A stretch of 27,372 bases of DNA from Micrococcales bacterium UBA3913 (GTDB lineage: Bacteria > Actinomycetota > Actinomycetes > Actinomycetales > Microbacteriaceae), in the NCBI GenBank assembly GCA_002391425.1, contig DGEZ01000113.1, positions 6,763-34,134 of the forward strand, given 5' to 3'. This document shows positions 7,368 to 14,755 of the stretch, piece after piece (positions within the stretch are counted from its first letter, which is position 1; every line of letters starts with the position of its first letter). The position numbers and the translations under genes are program-made. A model generated the notes under the pieces. The model was not told the DNA's origin, made no database searches, and saw only the letters and a list, made by a program, of their open reading frames with translations.

Positions 7368-8081
7368 ATGATGTACTGGATTCTCAAGTACGTCCTGCTT
7401 GGTCCGGTGCTGCGCGCTGTGTACCGGACGCGTGTCACGGGACGGCAAAACATTCCCGAGCACGGACCTGTCGTTATTGTCGGCAATCACCTCTCCGTGA
7501 TCGATTCGTTCTTCATGCCCCTGTATGTCAAGCGACGGGTGAATTTCCTGGCCAAGAGTGAGTACTTCACGGGCAAGGGCGTCGCGGGTTGGGTGACCCG
7601 GGTGTTCATGCACGCCACCGGGCAGATCCCCATTGACCGTTCCGGAGGCAAGGCCTCAGAGGCCTCGCTGAACACGGGGCTGTCTGTGCTGGGGCGGGGG
7701 GATGTCCTCGCACTGTATCCCGAGGGTACGCGTAGCCCCGATGGGCGGTTGTACCGTGGCCGCACGGGTGTGGCGCGGATGATTCTGGAGGCGCGGTGCC
7801 CGGTGGTCCCGGCGGTCATGGTGGGATCTCGTGAAATGATGCCGATCGGTGCGAAAATTCCCAAGCGCACGCCATTGGAGATCCATTTCGGGGAGCCCCT
7901 CGATTTCAGCAGGTTCGCGGGAATGGACGGCGACCGGTTCGTCCTTCGTGCGATCACCGACCAGATCATGATCGCGCTGGACAATCTGGGCAATCAGGAG
8001 TACGCAGATATTTACGCCTCCACCGTTCGTGCACAGTATGCACAGGAGCAGGCCGAACGCGAGAAGGCGTTGCAGCAGTAA
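7368..8081 (+). CDS. plsC: 1-acyl-sn-glycerol-3-phosphate acyltransferase (PlsC family)
   Basis: A 237-residue membrane-associated acyltransferase that makes phosphatidic acid from lysophosphatidic acid. The catalytic NHxxxxD motif is GNHLSVIDSFF (about residues 39-49) and the acceptor-binding motif is LYPEGTRSPDGRLYRG. An N-terminal hydrophobic stretch (WILKYVLLGPVLRAVY) anchors it to the membrane. The start is one of two tandem ATGs at 7368 and 7371; AGGGGA at 7355-7360 fits the first. The stop codon is part of the AAGGAG ribosome binding site of the DAHP synthase gene, so the two are coupled. Acyltransferase and aroG are also neighbours in mycobacteria (Rv2182c and Rv2178c). Confidence 0.92.
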   Translation: MMYWILKYVLLGPVLRAVYRTRVTGRQNIPEHGPVVIVGNHLSVIDSFFMPLYVKRRVNFLAKSEYFTGKGVAGWVTRVFMHATGQIPIDRSGGKASEASLNTGLSVLGRGDVLALYPEGTRSPDGRLYRGRTGVARMILEARCPVVPAVMVGSREMMPIGAKIPKRTPLEIHFGEPLDFSRFAGMDGDRFVLRAITDQIMIALDNLGNQEYADIYASTVRAQYAQEQAEREKALQQ

Positions 8082-8093
8082 GGAGTTTGGACC

Positions 8094-9467
8094 GTGTCGT
8101 TCACAGAGCCGATTGTTCTTCCTCAGCCCGGTGTGGTGGAGGGGCTGGATGCGTGGGAGGACTTGCCCGCACATCAACAGCCCGAGTGGCCCGATCCGGC
8201 AGGAATCGCGCAGGCGCGGTCGCGGCTGCGCTCAATGCCGCCGCTGGTGTTCGCCGGTGAGGTGGATGCGTTGCGAGACAGGCTCGCTCACGTTGCCCAG
8301 GGCAAGGCGTTTCTCCTGCAGGGCGGGGACTGTGCGGAGACCTTCGCGGACGCGACCGCGGACAAGATCAAGGCACGGGTGAAGACGATTCTGCAGATGG
8401 CGATCGTGCTGACCTATGGGGCATCGTTGCCGGTGGTGAAGATGGGGCGCATGGCCGGTCAATTCTCAAAGCCGCGCTCGAAGAATACGGAGACCCGAAA
8501 CGGGGTCACCTTGCCGGCTTATCGCGGGGATGTCGTCAATGGATACGAGTTCACGCCAGAAGCGCGTACTCCCAATCCGGATCGGCTCCTGCAGGGATAC
8601 CACATGGCCGCATCCACGCTGAACCTCATTCGGGCTTTCACTCAGGGCGGGTTCGCGGACCTGCGCGAGGTGCACATGTGGAACAAGGGATTCACGGCGA
8701 ATCCGGCGAATGCTCGGTACGAGCAGCTCGCCGCTGAGATCGATCGGGCGGTCCGGTTCATGTCTGCCTGCGGGGCTGACTTCGAAGAACTCAAGCGCGT
8801 GGATTTCTACGTGGGGCACGAGGCGCTGCTGTTCGACTACGAGCGTCCCCTGACACGCATCGACTCGCGCACCGGGCTCCCGTACGACACGTCCAGCCAC
8901 TTCCTGTGGATCGGCGAGCGCACGCGTCAGCTGGACGGTGCACATGTGGATTTCCTCTCCCGTGTGCGTAATCCCATCGGAGTGAAGCTGGGGCCGTCGA
9001 CGACCCCCGCAGACATCGAGGGGTTGATGGACAGGCTGGACCCGAATCGTGAGCCGGGCCGGTTGACGTTTATCACGAGGATGGGAGCCAGCCGCATCCG
9101 CGAGGCCCTCCCGCCCCTGCTCGAGTTCGTGAAGAATTCGGGGGCGACCCCCGTGTGGGTGTGCGACCCGATGCATGGCAACGGGATTACCTCGTCGACC
9201 GGCTATAAGACGCGCCGGTTCGATGACATCGTCGATGAAGTGCGGGGCTTCTTCGAAGCGCATCGTGTGGCGGGCACGTTCCCCGGCGGGATCCATGTGG
9301 AGCTCACCGGGGATGATGTCACCGAGTGCCTCGGCGGGGCGGAGTACATCGACGAAGAGACGCTGGCGACGCGGTATGAGTCCGTGTGCGATCCGCGGTT
9401 GAACCACATGCAGTCGCTCGAGCTGGCCTTCCTCATCTCGGAGGAACTCGCCGGTCACACGCTGTAG
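8094..9467 (+). CDS. aroG: Class II 3-deoxy-7-phosphoheptulonate (DAHP) synthase
   Basis: A 457-residue plant-type (class II, AroA-II) DAHP synthase, first enzyme of the shikimate pathway, joining phosphoenolpyruvate and erythrose-4-phosphate. Family landmarks include QGGDCAETF (metal-binding Cys), KMGRMAGQFSKPRS, LPAYRGD, the EVHMWNKGF block, TSSHFLWIGERTRQLDGAH, NPIGVKLGPST, FITRMG, CDPMHGN and HVELTGDDVTECLGG. The length fits the actinobacterial form. The GTG at 8094 has AAGGAG 8 bases upstream, overlapping the plsC stop. In mycobacteria this enzyme is feedback-regulated by aromatic amino acids and partners chorismate mutase; the allosteric sites cannot be judged here. The gene is followed directly by a GC hairpin. 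Confidence 0.97.
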   Translation: MSFTEPIVLPQPGVVEGLDAWEDLPAHQQPEWPDPAGIAQARSRLRSMPPLVFAGEVDALRDRLAHVAQGKAFLLQGGDCAETFADATADKIKARVKTILQMAIVLTYGASLPVVKMGRMAGQFSKPRSKNTETRNGVTLPAYRGDVVNGYEFTPEARTPNPDRLLQGYHMAASTLNLIRAFTQGGFADLREVHMWNKGFTANPANARYEQLAAEIDRAVRFMSACGADFEELKRVDFYVGHEALLFDYERPLTRIDSRTGLPYDTSSHFLWIGERTRQLDGAHVDFLSRVRNPIGVKLGPSTTPADIEGLMDRLDPNREPGRLTFITRMGASRIREALPPLLEFVKNSGATPVWVCDPMHGNGITSSTGYKTRRFDDIVDEVRGFFEAHRVAGTFPGGIHVELTGDDVTECLGGAEYIDEETLATRYESVCDPRLNHMQSLELAFLISEELAGHTL

Positions 9468-9488
9468 GCGCGCGCCGGGCGCGCGCTT
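9468..9488. terminator. GC hairpin terminator between aroG and the kinase gene
   Basis: Immediately after the aroG stop, GCGCGCGC (9468-9475) pairs with GCGCGCGC (9479-9486) across a 3-base loop and is followed by TT. There is no long U-tract, as usual for actinobacterial terminators. It sits between convergent genes and could act for both. Confidence 0.65.
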
Positions 9489-9532
9489 GTCGGCTTTCGC
9501 ACGAGCGGGGCCGGGTGGGCGCACAGTAGGGG

Positions 9533-11509
9533 TCAGTTCGACAGCCAGTACAGCGTGACGGTGGAGCCGCGTTTCAGGCTCTGCCCGGCTGCGGGGTCTG
9601 TGGATGTGACGGTGATCGTCGACTGGAGGAGGTCGGGGATCCAGTCGTTGTCGATCGCGACGACAAAGTCCGCCTCCTGAAGTGTCGCTGTTGCGTCGGT
9701 GACGCTCATCCCGCTGACGTCGGGGACCTCGACAAGGTCGGGACCTTTCGAGACGGTCAGCGATATGGTGTCACCGGGCACCACGGTGTCACCCCCGTTG
9801 TCCTGCGAGATCACCACTCCCGCGTCGACGGTGTCGCTGAATTCCTGAGCGGACGTGTCTGCGCTGAGCCCTGCCGCCTCGAGCGTGGCGACCGCATCCT
9901 GCTCGGTCTGGCCCACGACGTCGGGAACCGGCCCCAGGGAGACAGTGAGTGTCACCGTCGTTCCCTGCAGCAGGGAGTCGCCCTCGGATACCGCGGCACC
10001 GTCGGCGCTGAGCCCGATGACGGTGTCGGCATCGTACGACGAGAACTCGGTGGTCGTCTCTTCTGCGGGAACGAACCCGGCTTCCTCAAGTGCCTGCCGG
10101 GCGAGGTCCGTCTGCGCGCCGATCACGGAGGGCATAGTCGCCTCAGCCGGACCGCTGGAGGTGATCACAGTGACTGTGCTGCCACGATAGGCCTGCGTGC
10201 CCGCGGTCGGGTCTGTGCGAATGACGGAGCCAGCTGGCACGTCCAGGCTGGACTCGCTGGATGTGGTGGTGACGAATCCGAGGGCATTGAGGTCGTCGAC
10301 CGCATCCTGCTCCGCACTACTGACGACATCCGGAATCGTGATCATCCCGCCGGGACCGGTGCCGAAGTACCACCCGGTGCCGGCCGCGAGTGCGGCGAGC
10401 AGGAGCACGGTGATGAACAGCAGCCCGCCGCGCCGGCCTCGTGTTCGCGTGACGCGTTGTAATCGCTGCACCGCCGGGTCCGTTCGCGGCGAGAGGGAAC
10501 GGGGCGCGCCGTGTTCGAGCACGCCGGGGGCCGCAACCGGGGAGGAAGCGAGCGCCTGGGTGGCGGTGGAGTTCTCGGGCAGAGCGACCGTTGGAGCTGT
10601 GGGGAGGATGCGCGTCGCGGTGTTGGCTGGCTGTACGCTCGTGTCTGTCGTGGCGTCGCCCGGGAGGGCTGCCCGCACATCGTGGACCTGCTCTCGGAGG
10701 ATCGCTGCGCTGCGCGGGCGGTCCTCCGGGCGCTTCTGCGTGGACCACTCGACGAGCTCGTCCACCTCGGTGTGGAGGTTCGGGTCGCTGGCCGAGGGAA
10801 GCGGCATCGGTTCGTTGGCGTGCTGCAGAGCGATCTGTACAGGATCGGATCCACGGAAGGGGCGGTGTCCGACAACCATCTCGTACAGGATGATTCCCAT
10901 GGAGTAGATGTCGCTTCGCGCATCCGCGTTCCCGCGCGAGATGAGCTCGGGGGACATGTAGGCGACGGAACCGATGAGGCTCTGGCTGGGTGCGGTGTGC
11001 TGGCTGATCGCTCGCGCGAGTCCGAAATCTGCGAGCTTGATCCGTCCGTCGTCGGCGAGCAGGATGTTCTCCGGCTTCAGATCTCGGTGGATAATTCCCG
11101 CGCTGTGCGCTGCTTGGAGTCCTGACAGGGCCGGGTCGAGGATGCTCAGCGCCTGCACGGGGGAGAGCCTGCCGTGCCTGCGCAACAGATCCCGGACCGT
11201 GATGCTTGGGACGTACTCCATGACGAGGTACCAGAGGCCAGCATCATGGCCCTGGTCGTAGACATTGACGACGTTCGGGTGAGACAGCCGCGCGGCGGCG
11301 ACGGCTTCGCGCAGGAAGCGGTCCCGGAAAGCCTGGTCCGATGCCAGGTGGGCGTGCATGATTTTCACGGCCACGGTTCTGCGCAGGCGAAGATCCGTGG
11401 CGCGATACACAGCAGCCATTCCGCCAGCGGCGATAAATGCGTCGACGCGGTACCGGCCGTCGAGGACTCTCCCGACAGCCGGGTCGTGTGCGGGTGGCTG
11501 TTGCGTCAC
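9533..11509 (-). CDS. pknL: Ser/Thr protein kinase with PASTA domains (PknL/PknB type)
   Basis: A membrane receptor-like kinase of about 658 residues. Numbering from the ATG at 11518, the kinase domain covers 20-285: Gly-rich loop AAGGMAAVY, Lys52 (VAVK), Glu71, HRDLKPEN with Asp146, DFG at 164-166, activation loop to APE-like SPE (189-191). A Pro/Thr/Ala-rich juxtamembrane region follows (290-360), then one transmembrane helix (about 364-383) and four extracellular PASTA repeats (about 394-661) that in this family sense muropeptides or lipid II. No ribosome binding site is present. A good promoter ends 7 bases before the GTG at 11509, and its -10 overlaps the ATG at 11518; I therefore favour the GTG (codon 4 of the longer form). 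The neighbours (HTH protein, DAHP synthase, prenyl synthase) match mycobacterial pknL, which however has no PASTA repeats. Confidence 0.92.
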   Translation of the reverse strand: MTQQPPAHDPAVGRVLDGRYRVDAFIAAGGMAAVYRATDLRLRRTVAVKIMHAHLASDQAFRDRFLREAVAAARLSHPNVVNVYDQGHDAGLWYLVMEYVPSITVRDLLRRHGRLSPVQALSILDPALSGLQAAHSAGIIHRDLKPENILLADDGRIKLADFGLARAISQHTAPSQSLIGSVAYMSPELISRGNADARSDIYSMGIILYEMVVGHRPFRGSDPVQIALQHANEPMPLPSASDPNLHTEVDELVEWSTQKRPEDRPRSAAILREQVHDVRAALPGDATTDTSVQPANTATRILPTAPTVALPENSTATQALASSPVAAPGVLEHGAPRSLSPRTDPAVQRLQRVTRTRGRRGGLLFITVLLLAALAAGTGWYFGTGPGGMITIPDVVSSAEQDAVDDLNALGFVTTTSSESSLDVPAGSVIRTDPTAGTQAYRGSTVTVITSSGPAEATMPSVIGAQTDLARQALEEAGFVPAEETTTEFSSYDADTVIGLSADGAAVSEGDSLLQGTTVTLTVSLGPVPDVVGQTEQDAVATLEAAGLSADTSAQEFSDTVDAGVVISQDNGGDTVVPGDTISLTVSKGPDLVEVPDVSGMSVTDATATLQEADFVVAIDNDWIPDLLQSTITVTSTDPAAGQSLKRGSTVTLYWLSN

Positions 11510-11516
11510 GTCGCCC

Positions 11517-11545
11517 ATTGTAGGGATCGGGCGGGGGAGTTTCAC
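11517..11545 (-). promoter_or_regulatory. Promoter of the PASTA kinase gene, probably leaderless
   Basis: On the minus strand, GTGAAA (11545-11540) and TACAAT (11522-11517) are separated by exactly 17 bases. The GTG at 11509 lies 7 bases after the -10, where RNA would start. This gives a leaderless mRNA and argues against the ATG at 11518, which overlaps the -10. Confidence 0.6.
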
Positions 11546-11576
11546 GCAACGGGTCTGTGTGGCGAGTGTTTTGCAT

Positions 11577-11612
11577 GTGAATAATGTGACAAAAGTGACA
11601 CATGTGTATTTC
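11577..11612. repeat. Four 9-bp direct repeats (GTGAC-type), candidate operator
   Basis: Starting at 11577, 11586, 11595 and 11604 are GTGAATAAT, GTGACAAAA, GTGACACAT and GTGTATTTC. The reverse strand reads as GTCAC repeats every 9 bases, like the direct repeats bound by the response regulator MtrA in mycobacteria (assignment by resemblance only). The array lies in the divergent gap, about 70-100 bases upstream of the predicted kinase RNA start and about 86-121 bases upstream of the HTH gene start. Confidence 0.5.
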
Positions 11613-11697
11613 GGGAGCGAGCGGAGCAGCACCTCGATCTCCTCGTCACTGCATTTCCTGGTTTTCCCGGGGAGATTGGCGTGGAAAAATAGGGGAT

Positions 11698-12057
11698 GTG
11701 ACGAAGCCATCATCAGATGTCCCTGGATCCTCTCTCACCTGGCTCACTTTCGACGACGTCGCCGAGCGCCTCGGGGTCTCCCGTGCTCGCGTGAAGAGGC
11801 TGGTCGAGGACCACGCCCTCGGATCGCGGTCCATTGATGGGCGACGGCTAATCCCTGACATATTCCTCGCGGACGGCGAGCCCGTGCACCACCTGCGGGG
11901 CACACTGATCTCCCTGCACGACGCGGGGTATGACGACGACGAGGCCTGTGAGTGGATGATCACGCCGAACGACATTGTCGGGACCACTCCCATCGAGGCG
12001 CTTCGCGCATCCCGGAAGACGGAGGTTCGTCGGGCGATTCAGTTCCTCGCGTTCTAG
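11698..12057 (+). CDS. HTH DNA-binding protein, Rv2175c family
   Basis: A 119-residue protein with an N-terminal helix-turn-helix (about residues 15-42, LTFDDVAERLGVSRARVKRLVEDH) and a C-terminal helical domain with the family blocks FLADGEPVHHLRGTLISLHDAGYDDDE and ALRASRKTEVRRAIQFLAF. It matches Rv2175c of M. tuberculosis, a DNA-binding protein phosphorylated by PknL; phosphorylation of an N-terminal Thr there abolishes DNA binding. Thr2 and Thr14 are possible acceptors here. Divergence from the PASTA kinase gene keeps the kinase-substrate pair together. I start at the GTG 11698; the frame is open back to an ATG at 11602, but those residues do not look like the family. AAAAAT ending 7 bases upstream could be a -10 for a leaderless mRNA. 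The 3' end overlaps the prenyl synthase gene by 4 bases. Confidence 0.85.
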   Translation: MTKPSSDVPGSSLTWLTFDDVAERLGVSRARVKRLVEDHALGSRSIDGRRLIPDIFLADGEPVHHLRGTLISLHDAGYDDDEACEWMITPNDIVGTTPIEALRASRKTEVRRAIQFLAF

Positions 12058-13175
12058 CGCGAGCGGTACGCGGCGGCGTCGATAAGCCGATTCAACTCGG
12101 CACCCGCCTCGTCGGAGAACTGGCCTTCGACCAGCGCTGTGCGGGCGTGGTCAACCCGTTCCGAGATCATGCGCTCGACCTTTTCGAGAGCTCCGGATTC
12201 CCGGACGAGTCGTCGCACGATCTCGATCTGGTCGGAATCAAGTCGAGGATTTCCCAGGGATTCGTCCAGCACCGTGCGCATTCCGTGCGGAAGGGCATCC
12301 CGAGTGAACAGGATCAGGGCGGTCCTCTTGCCCTCTCGGATATCGTCTCCCGCGGGCTTGCCGGTCTCCACCGGGTCCCCGAAAACCCCGAGGATGTCAT
12401 CGCGCAGTTGGAAAGCTTCGCCGAGAGCCAACCCGTAGCGGCCGAGAATCTCGATGTCGCCGACGGATGCTCCTGCAAGTGTCGCGCCGATGAGAAGCGG
12501 ATCCTCAACTGAGTACTTCGCGGACTTGTATCGCAGCACGGTGAGGGATTCCTGCACGGCTTCCTGCGTGCTACGGGATTCCCAGGCGCTTTCGGCCCAG
12601 ACATCGAGGAATTGTCCGATCGTCACGTTCGTGGCCATCGTATGGATTCGTCGCCGAGCCAGGGCTCGAACATCCTCGGCAAGGTTCTCAGCCAGTGCGG
12701 TGGCGAACAGTTCGTGGCTCCAGGTCAGGAGCAGGTCGCCGAGCAGGATCGCCGCGGATACCCCGAAGTGTTCTGCCTCTCCGGGCGCCGCGTGGCGTTG
12801 GTATCGCGCCTCGAAGAATCGGTGAACCGCTGGGTTGCCTCGCCGAGAGTCCGAGCGGTCGATGATGTCGTCGTGAATGAGTGCTGCCGCGTGAAAATAC
12901 TCCAGACCTAGCGCAAGGGTGAGGACGGCGCGCAGCTGCGCGGCGGACGTCCCGGCCTGGGGTAACACGTCCGGGGCCGCCCGATCGGCGATGGCCCGCC
13001 ACCCCCAGTAGCAAAACCGCGGTCGCATTCTCTTCCCCTGGGTGAGCAAAACGCGGGCGGCATCGATGAGGGCCGTTGTATCCTCGCTGATTCTCTGCAT
13101 CGAGTCGGCTCGTTCTGCAAGGTCGGTGTCTATCGCCTTGTCGAAGTGGGCGAGGAGAGCATCGGTTGGGTCCAC
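12054..13175 (-). CDS. idsA: Polyprenyl diphosphate synthase (geranylgeranyl type)
   Basis: A 373-residue trans-isoprenyl diphosphate synthase. The first Asp-rich motif is DDIIDRSD (102-109), preceded by GKRMRPRF for isopentenyl diphosphate binding. The second is LRDDILGVFGD (257-267) followed by the PVETGKPAGDDIREGKRT block common in actinobacterial enzymes. Ala residues sit at positions 4 and 5 before the first motif, where bulky aromatics would limit chain length, so a geranylgeranyl or longer product is likely; the exact length cannot be read from sequence. The product would feed carotenoids, menaquinone side chain or lipid carriers. The GTG start at 13175 lies 7 bases after TAGAAT, consistent with a leaderless mRNA. 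It converges on the HTH gene with a 4-base overlap, and M. tuberculosis idsA2 (Rv2173) lies in the same neighbourhood. Confidence 0.93.
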   Translation of the reverse strand: MDPTDALLAHFDKAIDTDLAERADSMQRISEDTTALIDAARVLLTQGKRMRPRFCYWGWRAIADRAAPDVLPQAGTSAAQLRAVLTLALGLEYFHAAALIHDDIIDRSDSRRGNPAVHRFFEARYQRHAAPGEAEHFGVSAAILLGDLLLTWSHELFATALAENLAEDVRALARRRIHTMATNVTIGQFLDVWAESAWESRSTQEAVQESLTVLRYKSAKYSVEDPLLIGATLAGASVGDIEILGRYGLALGEAFQLRDDILGVFGDPVETGKPAGDDIREGKRTALILFTRDALPHGMRTVLDESLGNPRLDSDQIEIVRRLVRESGALEKVERMISERVDHARTALVEGQFSDEAGAELNRLIDAAAYRSR

Positions 13176-13182
13176 GACCGCA

Positions 13183-13188
13183 ATTCTA
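13183..13188 (-). promoter_or_regulatory. -10 element of a leaderless idsA transcript
   Basis: TAGAAT on the minus strand is followed by 7 bases and then the GTG start at 13175, with no Shine-Dalgarno. The -35 region is not convincing. Confidence 0.5.
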
Positions 13189-13310
13189 GTGGCCGGTCAC
13201 CACGCATCTGGCAGACGGCTCAGCTGGGGGTTTTCTCCCAACCCTGGTTCTTGTGTGCACACTGGTGGCATACTTTCCTCAACGGTTCGTTCCTGTGGGA
13301 GGTGCGTCAG

Positions 13311-13688
13311 ATGCCATTGTCGGAGCATGAACAGCGACTCCTGGATGAGATGGAGCGCAATCTCTACACGGCTGAAGCTGATGTGGTGAAGACCCCCGAG
13401 GCTGGTCGGTTACGCCCCAATTACCGTGGTGTTGTCGTCGGCGTGTTGGGGGTGGTTCTCGGGCTCGCCGCTCTGGTCGGCGGTGTCATGATGAAACAGC
13501 CGGTTATCGGGGTGGTGGGCTTCCTGCTCATGGTGGGGGGAGTGCTCCTTGCCGTTCGCCCCTCGCGCGCCGCAACGGACGCGCCCCAAGAACGCTCGCA
13601 GTCTCGCTCGCAGGCGCGTCCGAAGACGCAATCCGGTTTTGCCGATCGGATGCAGAAGCGGTGGGAGAATCGGCGTTCCGGCCAGTGA
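13311..13688 (+). CDS. DUF3040 membrane protein
   Basis: A 125-residue protein of the actinobacterial DUF3040 family. The N-terminus MPLSEHEQRLLDEMERNLY is the family signature; two transmembrane helices follow (about 40-60 and 64-83) and the C-terminal tail is basic and Gln/Arg/Ser-rich. The function is unknown, but the gene commonly sits just upstream of mraZ and the dcw cluster. The ATG at 13311 has GGGAGG at 13297-13302 with 8 bases of spacing; an upstream open frame from 13146 runs through the idsA promoter and is not used. Confidence 0.9.
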   Translation: MPLSEHEQRLLDEMERNLYTAEADVVKTPEAGRLRPNYRGVVVGVLGVVLGLAALVGGVMMKQPVIGVVGFLLMVGGVLLAVRPSRAATDAPQERSQSRSQARPKTQSGFADRMQKRWENRRSGQ

Positions 13689-13799
13689 CGTGGTGCTGCC
13701 GCGTTCCGGCCTGAGTCCCGTAGATATCGCCGTGTTGCGCTCCTGAGACATCTGCGGTCGCGGATCTTATCGTTTTCCTGGACGGCTAACCCTGTGTCC

Positions 13800-13816
13800 G
13801 TCACCTCGTAGGTGAC
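13800..13816. repeat. Perfect 7-bp inverted repeat GTCACCT/AGGTGAC
   Basis: The arms are separated by CGT. It lies 112 bases after the DUF3040 stop, without a T-run, so it may be an operator rather than a terminator. Confidence 0.45.
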
Positions 13817-13885
13817 ATGTCGTGCCGCTGTCTGGGCGCCGTGGTCCCTGGTGTGTTCCTCCCTGTCTTCGCCTCTGCATCATGT

Positions 13886-13970
13886 GTGCATCCCGGGTTT
13901 GCGGTGACCGCTTTGGCGAACACGGCACCCGCGGACACCGGGATCGGTGCATCCCGGGTTCCCAGTGACC
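13886..13970. repeat. Pair of 24-base direct repeats
   Basis: Copies at 13886-13909 and 13947-13970 share GTGCATCCCGGGTT and GTGACC with three differences between these blocks. They are offset by 61 bases. Confidence 0.6.
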
Positions 13971-14204
13971 ACTCGCACCGGCCTGCGCTCTCGTGAGGGG
14001 CGTGGCCGCTCAGTGGTTCATCCTCCACTGTGCTCCACTCGAGGCGGATTCGCCTGCGCGAGCCCCACGATCGAACCGAGCACACCAGTTACGAGACCCT
14101 CTGCGCGCACATCCCGTATTCAGATCACATTTTTCCCTCCACCATGCAGTATGTATCTGAACAGGCATTTTTGTGACGAGAATATGAAATCGCGAGGAAA
14201 ATCC

Positions 14205-14241
14205 TTGTTTTGTGGTGGGATGTGGGGTAATGTGGTGGATA
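14205..14241 (+). promoter_or_regulatory. mraZ promoter with three MraZ-type 10-bp repeats
   Basis: A -35 TTGTTT (14205-14210) and -10 TAATGT (14228-14233) are 17 bases apart. Three adjoining decamers start at 14212, 14222 and 14232: GTGGTGGGAT, GTGGGGTAAT and GTGGTGGATA. Direct repeats of a TGGG-type box with about 10-bp spacing upstream of mraZ are the known MraZ operator layout. The array fills the spacer and covers the -10, so MraZ binding would block RNA polymerase. RNA would start near 14240, about 33 bases before the ATG. Confidence 0.8.
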
Positions 14242-14272
14242 GTTCTCGGGCCGGCAGAGAAAGGGGAGCGCC

Positions 14273-14707
14273 ATGGCAATGCTCGGCACGCACCTCCCCA
14301 AGATGGACGAGAAGGGTCGGCTCATTCTGCCCGCAAAATTCCGGGACGAGCTTTCCGGTGGAGTCGTTCTCACCCGGGGCCTGGAGCACTGCGTGTTCGT
14401 GTTCAGCGCCCGCGAGTTCGATAACGTTCAGGAAAAAATTCGGCAGGCGCCTCTGACGAATAAGCAGGCACGTGACTTCATGCGCATGTTCCTCTCGGGG
14501 GCCTCGGATGACGTTCCCGACAAGCAGGGCCGTGTCACGATTCCTCCAATGTTGCGGCAGTACGCCGGGCTCGGCCGGGACCTCGTCGTCATCGGTGCCG
14601 GGAATCGGGCCGAGATCTGGGCCGCCGATGCCTGGAACACCTACCTGGCGGCCAACGAAGAGCCCTTTGCGCAGACAGCGGAGGAGGTGATTCCCGGACT
14701 GTTCTAG
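14273..14707 (+). CDS. mraZ: Transcriptional regulator MraZ
   Basis: A 144-residue protein with two SpoVT-AbrB-like DNA-binding halves. The first (about 1-50) includes GTHLPKMDEKGRLILPAKFR, the second (about 77-125) the matching DKQGRVTIPPMLRQYAGL; DxKGR and its partner are the DNA-contacting signature. MraZ forms a ring-shaped oligomer and represses its own dcw operon by binding direct repeats, which are present just upstream. AAGGGGAG precedes the ATG with a few bases of spacing. First gene of the operon. Confidence 0.97.
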   Translation: MAMLGTHLPKMDEKGRLILPAKFRDELSGGVVLTRGLEHCVFVFSAREFDNVQEKIRQAPLTNKQARDFMRMFLSGASDDVPDKQGRVTIPPMLRQYAGLGRDLVVIGAGNRAEIWAADAWNTYLAANEEPFAQTAEEVIPGLF

Positions 14708-14755
14708 GTCTGGGTTGGATACTTTCAATCGCGGCTGCTCTGGCATCCTTCCCCC

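Larger units (their letters stand above)
13689..14204. other. Intergenic region without a convincing gene, with repeats
   Basis: Between the DUF3040 gene and the mraZ promoter I see no protein with recognisable features. The region holds a perfect inverted repeat GTCACCT-CGT-AGGTGAC (13800-13816), two 24-base direct repeats (13886-13909 and 13947-13970), a hairpin CCGGGAT/ATCCCGG (13938-13957) that includes part of the second copy, and a spaced inverted repeat TTCAGAT (14119-14125) / ATCTGAA (14155-14161). The last 90 bases become AT-rich as the mraZ promoter is approached. I looked for RNase P RNA and tRNA signatures and saw none. Confidence 0.6.

Noticed and set aside
6141..7613. A 490-codon open frame antisense to the glucokinase gene
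   Set aside because: Opposite strand of a clear ROK kinase with complete motifs; no start signal.
13801..14085. A 94-codon minus-strand open frame in the gap before mraZ
   Set aside because: Arg/Ser/Thr-rich, no start signal and it runs through the direct repeats; not convincing as a protein.
14185..14210. GAGGAAAATCC, slightly like the 5' signature of RNase P RNA
   Set aside because: It differs from the conserved signature, none of the other conserved blocks are seen, and it lies within the AT-rich mraZ promoter region.
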